Shown piece by piece: positions 18,020 through 20,817 of a stretch of DNA of 20,817 bases (position 1 is the stretch's first letter; each line of letters opens with the position of its first letter). Origin of the DNA: Bacillota bacterium. Its GTDB lineage: Bacteria > Bacillota > Clostridia > DSM-8532. The stretch spans positions 1 to 20,817 of the forward strand of contig JAEXRM010000122.1 in the NCBI GenBank assembly GCA_023440865.1, given 5' to 3'. The notes under the pieces were generated by a model, which saw only the letters and a program-made list of their open reading frames with translations, did not search any database and had not been told where the DNA came from. Position numbers and translations under genes: made by a program.

Positions 18020-19108
18020 TCATGCCTGTGAATGGGTTCCTCTCGGGGATTCCACCCGCCCTTCGCCTTTTTGCCCGCATGGGGCGCCCATGCTGGCGCG
18101 CGGGACGAAGGTGGCCGGCAACAGGACCCTGCGGCCTTGCGCACCGCCGTGTCCGAACACGCAGGCGGCGATCTCCGCCACCAGTCGTTCCATGTCGAAC
18201 GCGAAGGAGGCCAGCGGCGGGGCGAACTCGGCCGACAGCGGCAGGTTGTCGCATCCGATGACAGCGATGTCGGCAGGCACGCGCACGCCCGCCTCGCGCA
18301 TGCGCTGGATGAAGCCCAGCGCCATCCAGTCGTTGGCCGCGAAAACTGCCTGCGGCAGTTCCGCCGCGCCGCGGTCCGCAAGCATGCGCTCCGCTGCCCG
18401 GATGCCGCCGCCCCAGTTCATCTTCTCCTCCACGATCCGCACCGTGCAGGCCAGCCGACCGGCTTCCGCGAGGAACCCCTCGCGCCTTTCGCGCGCGGAT
18501 TCATAGCGGACGGGTCCGGAAAGCAGTGCCAGACGCGTGTGGCCACATGCCGCAAGGCGCTGTGCCGCCTCGCATCCGATGTGCCGGTCGTCGAAGCGGA
18601 CTTCGGTCACGCCGGCCGTGTTGTGGCCGCCGTGAACCGAAACGATGCGCCTGTAGCGGCCTGCCAGGGGGAGGCTCAATGCTTCTGGAACAGGCCCGAG
18701 CAGCACGAGCGGTTCTTCGCGGGTGCCTCCCTCTGCCTCCGCCCCGCATAACCGCTCACTGTCGAGCATCGTCAGGCGGATGCCGTTGAAGGCCGCATAG
18801 GTGGCGATGGCGGACAAAAGCTGCAGATAAAAGGGATCCTCCGGCTTGATGCCGGGGGATCTGAGCAGGTGCAGTTCCCGCACCGCCTGTCTGGGCAGCA
18901 CGTAGGTGCCCATGCCCTGGCGCTGCGCCAGCAGCCCTTCCGCAACCAGCACGGCAAGCGCCTTGCGGATGCTGACCCGGCTGACCGCCATGCGTTCCGC
19001 CAGCGCGCGTTCCGAGGGAACCCGAACCGGCCGGTCGCCTTGCAGCATCCGGAACGTCTCGCGCAGGGCGGATTCGGTTTTCTCGCTGACCAGGGGGCTG
19101 TGCTGCAT
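18020..19108 (-). CDS. GntR/LacI-type transcriptional regulator (AraR-like architecture), 362 aa
   Basis: The N-terminal ~75 residues form a GntR winged helix-turn-helix (RVPSERALAERMAVSRVSIRKALAVLVAEGLLAQRQGMGTYV). They are fused to a periplasmic-binding-protein-like sensor of the LacI/GalR kind, ending with VFAANDWMALGFIQRMREAGVRVPADIAVIGCDN and a typical C-terminal sub-domain. This fusion is the architecture of Bacillus AraR, which represses arabinose genes until arabinose binds. Adjacency to the arabinofuranosidase supports an arabinose or arabino-oligosaccharide effector, by inference. ATG at 19108 follows AAAGGAG. The tail (GQKGEGRVESPRGTHSQA) is short and unstructured. Self-regulation from the repeat near its promoter is likely. 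Confidence 0.9.
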   Translation of the reverse strand: MQHSPLVSEKTESALRETFRMLQGDRPVRVPSERALAERMAVSRVSIRKALAVLVAEGLLAQRQGMGTYVLPRQAVRELHLLRSPGIKPEDPFYLQLLSAIATYAAFNGIRLTMLDSERLCGAEAEGGTREEPLVLLGPVPEALSLPLAGRYRRIVSVHGGHNTAGVTEVRFDDRHIGCEAAQRLAACGHTRLALLSGPVRYESARERREGFLAEAGRLACTVRIVEEKMNWGGGIRAAERMLADRGAAELPQAVFAANDWMALGFIQRMREAGVRVPADIAVIGCDNLPLSAEFAPPLASFAFDMERLVAEIAACVFGHGGAQGRRVLLPATFVPRASMGAPCGQKGEGRVESPRGTHSQA

Positions 19109-19131
19109 GGGACACGCTCCTTTGCAGGGGT

Positions 19132-19165
19132 ATGTTATCACCAATCAAATACCATTTCAATACCA
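19132..19165 (-). promoter_or_regulatory. Promoter and candidate operator of the regulator-arabinofuranosidase unit
   Basis: On the minus strand TTGAAA (19155-19160) and TAACAT (19132-19137) are 17 bp apart. The plus strand shows AATACCA twice (19148-19154 and 19159-19165), an 11-bp period, one repeat on each side of and partly inside the -35. That spacing puts both on one face of the helix, as an operator would. It does not obviously match the Bacillus AraR box. Confidence 0.5.
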
Positions 19166-19262
19166 CCATGCCTGCGCCACATCCATGGGAATCTTGTCAT
19201 CTGCGAATCCCCTTTTCATCCAGGCCTTTTTCCTGTACGCTGATAGGTGATGAAAGCATGAA

Positions 19263-19305
19263 GGGACGGCAGCACGCGTCCCGCGGACGTCCGGCAGGCT
19301 GCCGG
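19263..19305 (+). other. Hairpins in the untranslated region before the DEAD-box helicase
   Basis: Two hairpins stand before the helicase start: GGGACG/CGTCCC (19263-19268 with 19277-19282) and CCGGCA/TGCCGG (19291-19296 with 19300-19305, 3-nt loop). I found no convincing promoter for the plus strand between 19165 and 19260. A structured leader would fit a cold-responsive helicase, but the evidence is thin. Confidence 0.3.
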
Positions 19306-19351
19306 GGATGCGGGCAGGTTCACCGACAGGTTGCTGCCGCGAGAGGCGAAC

Positions 19352-20779
19352 GTGAAATTCGAAGAACTGAACCTGCTCCCCCCCATTCTCCAGGCCCTGG
19401 AATCGGAAGGCTACGAGCAGCCCACCCCCATCCAGGAACAGGCCATCCCCCTGCTGCTCAAGGGGCGCGACCTGCTCGGCTGCGCCCAGACCGGCACAGG
19501 AAAAACCGCCGCCTTCGCCATTCCGATCCTGCAGCTGCTGCAGATCGAGAAGGACCAGCAGCGTCAGAAGGCCGCGCAGGCAGCCCTCCAGGCGCCAGCC
19601 GACACAGAGGGAATCCCCGCCGGCGCTTCAGCCGATGCAGCCGAAGCCGCATCCGACGAAGACCGGCCGCAACCCGCGGGCGCGGAGGGACATGACCGGA
19701 ACCGCCGCCGGCGCCGCAGGAAGCCGGGCGCTCCCGCCCCCGTGGCCGGCGACGCACCCGTGGATCCCATCCGCGCGCTCATCCTCACGCCCACCCGCGA
19801 GCTGGCCCTGCAGATCGAGGAGAGCTTCCTCGCCTATGGCAGGAACCTGTCGCTGCGCATCGCCGTCATCTACGGCGGCGTTTCCCAGGCCAACCAGACC
19901 GCCGCCCTCAAAATGGGGGTCGATATCCTGGTCGCCACGCCGGGCCGCCTGCTCGACCTCGTCGGCCAGCGCTATGTCAACCTGCACCACATCCGCCTGT
20001 TCGTGCTCGATGAGGCCGACCGCATGCTCGACATGGGCTTCGCACCCGATGTCAAGCGCATCATCGGCATGCTGCCGAAGGTGCGGCAAACCATGCTCTT
20101 TTCGGCCACCATGCCCCAGGAGATCATGCACCTGGTCGACACGGTGCTCGACGATCCGGAGGAGGTGTCCGTCACCCCCGTTTCCTCGACCGTCGAAAGC
20201 ATCGACCAGTACGTATACCATCTGTCGCGCATCAACAAGCGGCATCTGCTGGTCTGGCTGATGAAGAATCCCGAGCTCAAGTCCGTGCTCGTCTTCTGCC
20301 GAACCAAGCATGGCGCGGAACGCATCTACAAGGAACTCAAGAGCGAAAATGTCAGCGTCGAGGCCATCCACGGCGACAAGACGCAGACCGCCCGCCAGAT
20401 CGCGCTGAACCTGTTCAAGACCCGCAAGGTGCGCGTGCTGGTGGCCACCGACATCGCGGCCCGCGGCATCGACGTCGACGACATCTCCCATGTCATCAAC
20501 TACGACATGCCCGACCTGCCGGAGACCTACGTCCACCGCATCGGCCGCACGGGCCGCGCCGGTGCGACCGGCATCGCCTTCTCGTTCTGCGACGAGGAGG
20601 AGAAGCCGAACCTGCGCGCCATCCGCAAGCTCACCAAAAGCGATGTCAAGCCGGTGTACGACCACCCGTTCAACACCGAGAATCCTGATGCCAAGCCGGT
20701 TGCCGAGGTCAAGAAGATCCCGTTCGGCGGGGGCGGCGTCAAACGGCGCGGTTACGGCCGCGGCCGGTCGGTCGGCTGA
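19352..20779 (+). CDS. DEAD-box ATP-dependent RNA helicase, RhlE-like, 475 aa
   Basis: Unwinds structured RNA in ribosome assembly, mRNA decay or cold adaptation. GTG at 19352 is used because GAGAGG sits 6 nt upstream and the product then begins at the family start (VKFEELNLLPPILQAL). Motifs: Q motif YEQPTPIQ (21-28), I AQTGTGKT (45-52), Ia PTREL (147-151), Ib TPGR (196-199), II DEAD (220-223), III SAT (251-253), IV VFCRTK, V ATDIAARGID and VI HRIGRTGRAG (395-404). All are intact. Between motifs I and Ia lies an Ala/Pro/Gln/Arg-rich stretch (about 66-137) with a run of arginines, some 50-60 residues longer than is usual there. The C-terminal tail is short and Gly/Arg rich (GGGGVKRRGYGRGR), fit for RNA contact. 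Confidence 0.96.
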   Translation: MKFEELNLLPPILQALESEGYEQPTPIQEQAIPLLLKGRDLLGCAQTGTGKTAAFAIPILQLLQIEKDQQRQKAAQAALQAPADTEGIPAGASADAAEAASDEDRPQPAGAEGHDRNRRRRRRKPGAPAPVAGDAPVDPIRALILTPTRELALQIEESFLAYGRNLSLRIAVIYGGVSQANQTAALKMGVDILVATPGRLLDLVGQRYVNLHHIRLFVLDEADRMLDMGFAPDVKRIIGMLPKVRQTMLFSATMPQEIMHLVDTVLDDPEEVSVTPVSSTVESIDQYVYHLSRINKRHLLVWLMKNPELKSVLVFCRTKHGAERIYKELKSENVSVEAIHGDKTQTARQIALNLFKTRKVRVLVATDIAARGIDVDDISHVINYDMPDLPETYVHRIGRTGRAGATGIAFSFCDEEEKPNLRAIRKLTKSDVKPVYDHPFNTENPDAKPVAEVKKIPFGGGGVKRRGYGRGRSVG

Positions 20780-20817
20780 TTCATATGCAGAGGGGGCCCG
20801 GTTCCGGGGGGGATCGC

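Overview
The window is GC-rich bacterial chromosome. Strong AAGGAGG-type ribosome binding sites precede most genes, and the sigma-A promoters have 17-bp spacers. An L7Ae/YbxF-type protein lies immediately before rpsL, and the S12 and S7 sequences look clostridial. This suggests a high-GC, low-copy-element member of the Firmicutes (Clostridia), possibly a gut or anaerobic lineage. The lineage is inferred from gene order and protein style, not from a search.

Layout. (1) Positions 1-522, minus strand: start of the S10 ribosomal-protein operon (rpsJ, cut by the window edge) with its own promoter and a ~260-nt structured leader containing an intrinsic-terminator-like hairpin. (2) 767-9201, minus: a tightly packed run in the order lon, amidohydrolase, tsaE, tsaB, rimI, lonB-like protease, small PQ-loop-like membrane protein, read from a promoter at 9312-9340. 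(3) 9469-9628: duplicated, nested terminator palindromes behind tuf. (4) 9630-14975, minus: the str cluster (ybxF/L7Ae, rpsL, rpsG, fusA, tuf). It has a strong promoter before ybxF, a second one before tuf, and hairpins in several intergenic gaps. (5) 15124-15888, plus: a sugar-phosphate isomerase/epimerase-type TIM barrel closed by a strong hairpin. (6) 16089-19160, minus: a GntR/LacI-type regulator, a GH51 alpha-L-arabinofuranosidase and a small cysteine-rich protein (DUF6171-like). (7) 19352-20779, plus: a RhlE-like DEAD-box RNA helicase with an unusual disordered insert.

How it fits together. Most of the window is translation and protein quality control: ribosomal proteins, elongation factors, the t6A tRNA-modification partners TsaB and TsaE, the RimI acetyltransferase, two different Lon-type proteases and an RNA helicase. 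The str operon and the S10 operon, which are contiguous in many bacteria, are separated here by the lon...lonB block, and rpoBC is not directly upstream of ybxF. The right-hand part is a small hemicellulose-sugar island with its own regulator.

I found no phage, transposase, CRISPR, tRNA or rRNA gene, and no clearly new multi-gene system. The most interesting material is non-coding: the tandem nested terminators after tuf, the long leader hairpin before ybxF, the S10 leader with its attenuator-like hairpin, and a palindrome inside the lon promoter spacer.
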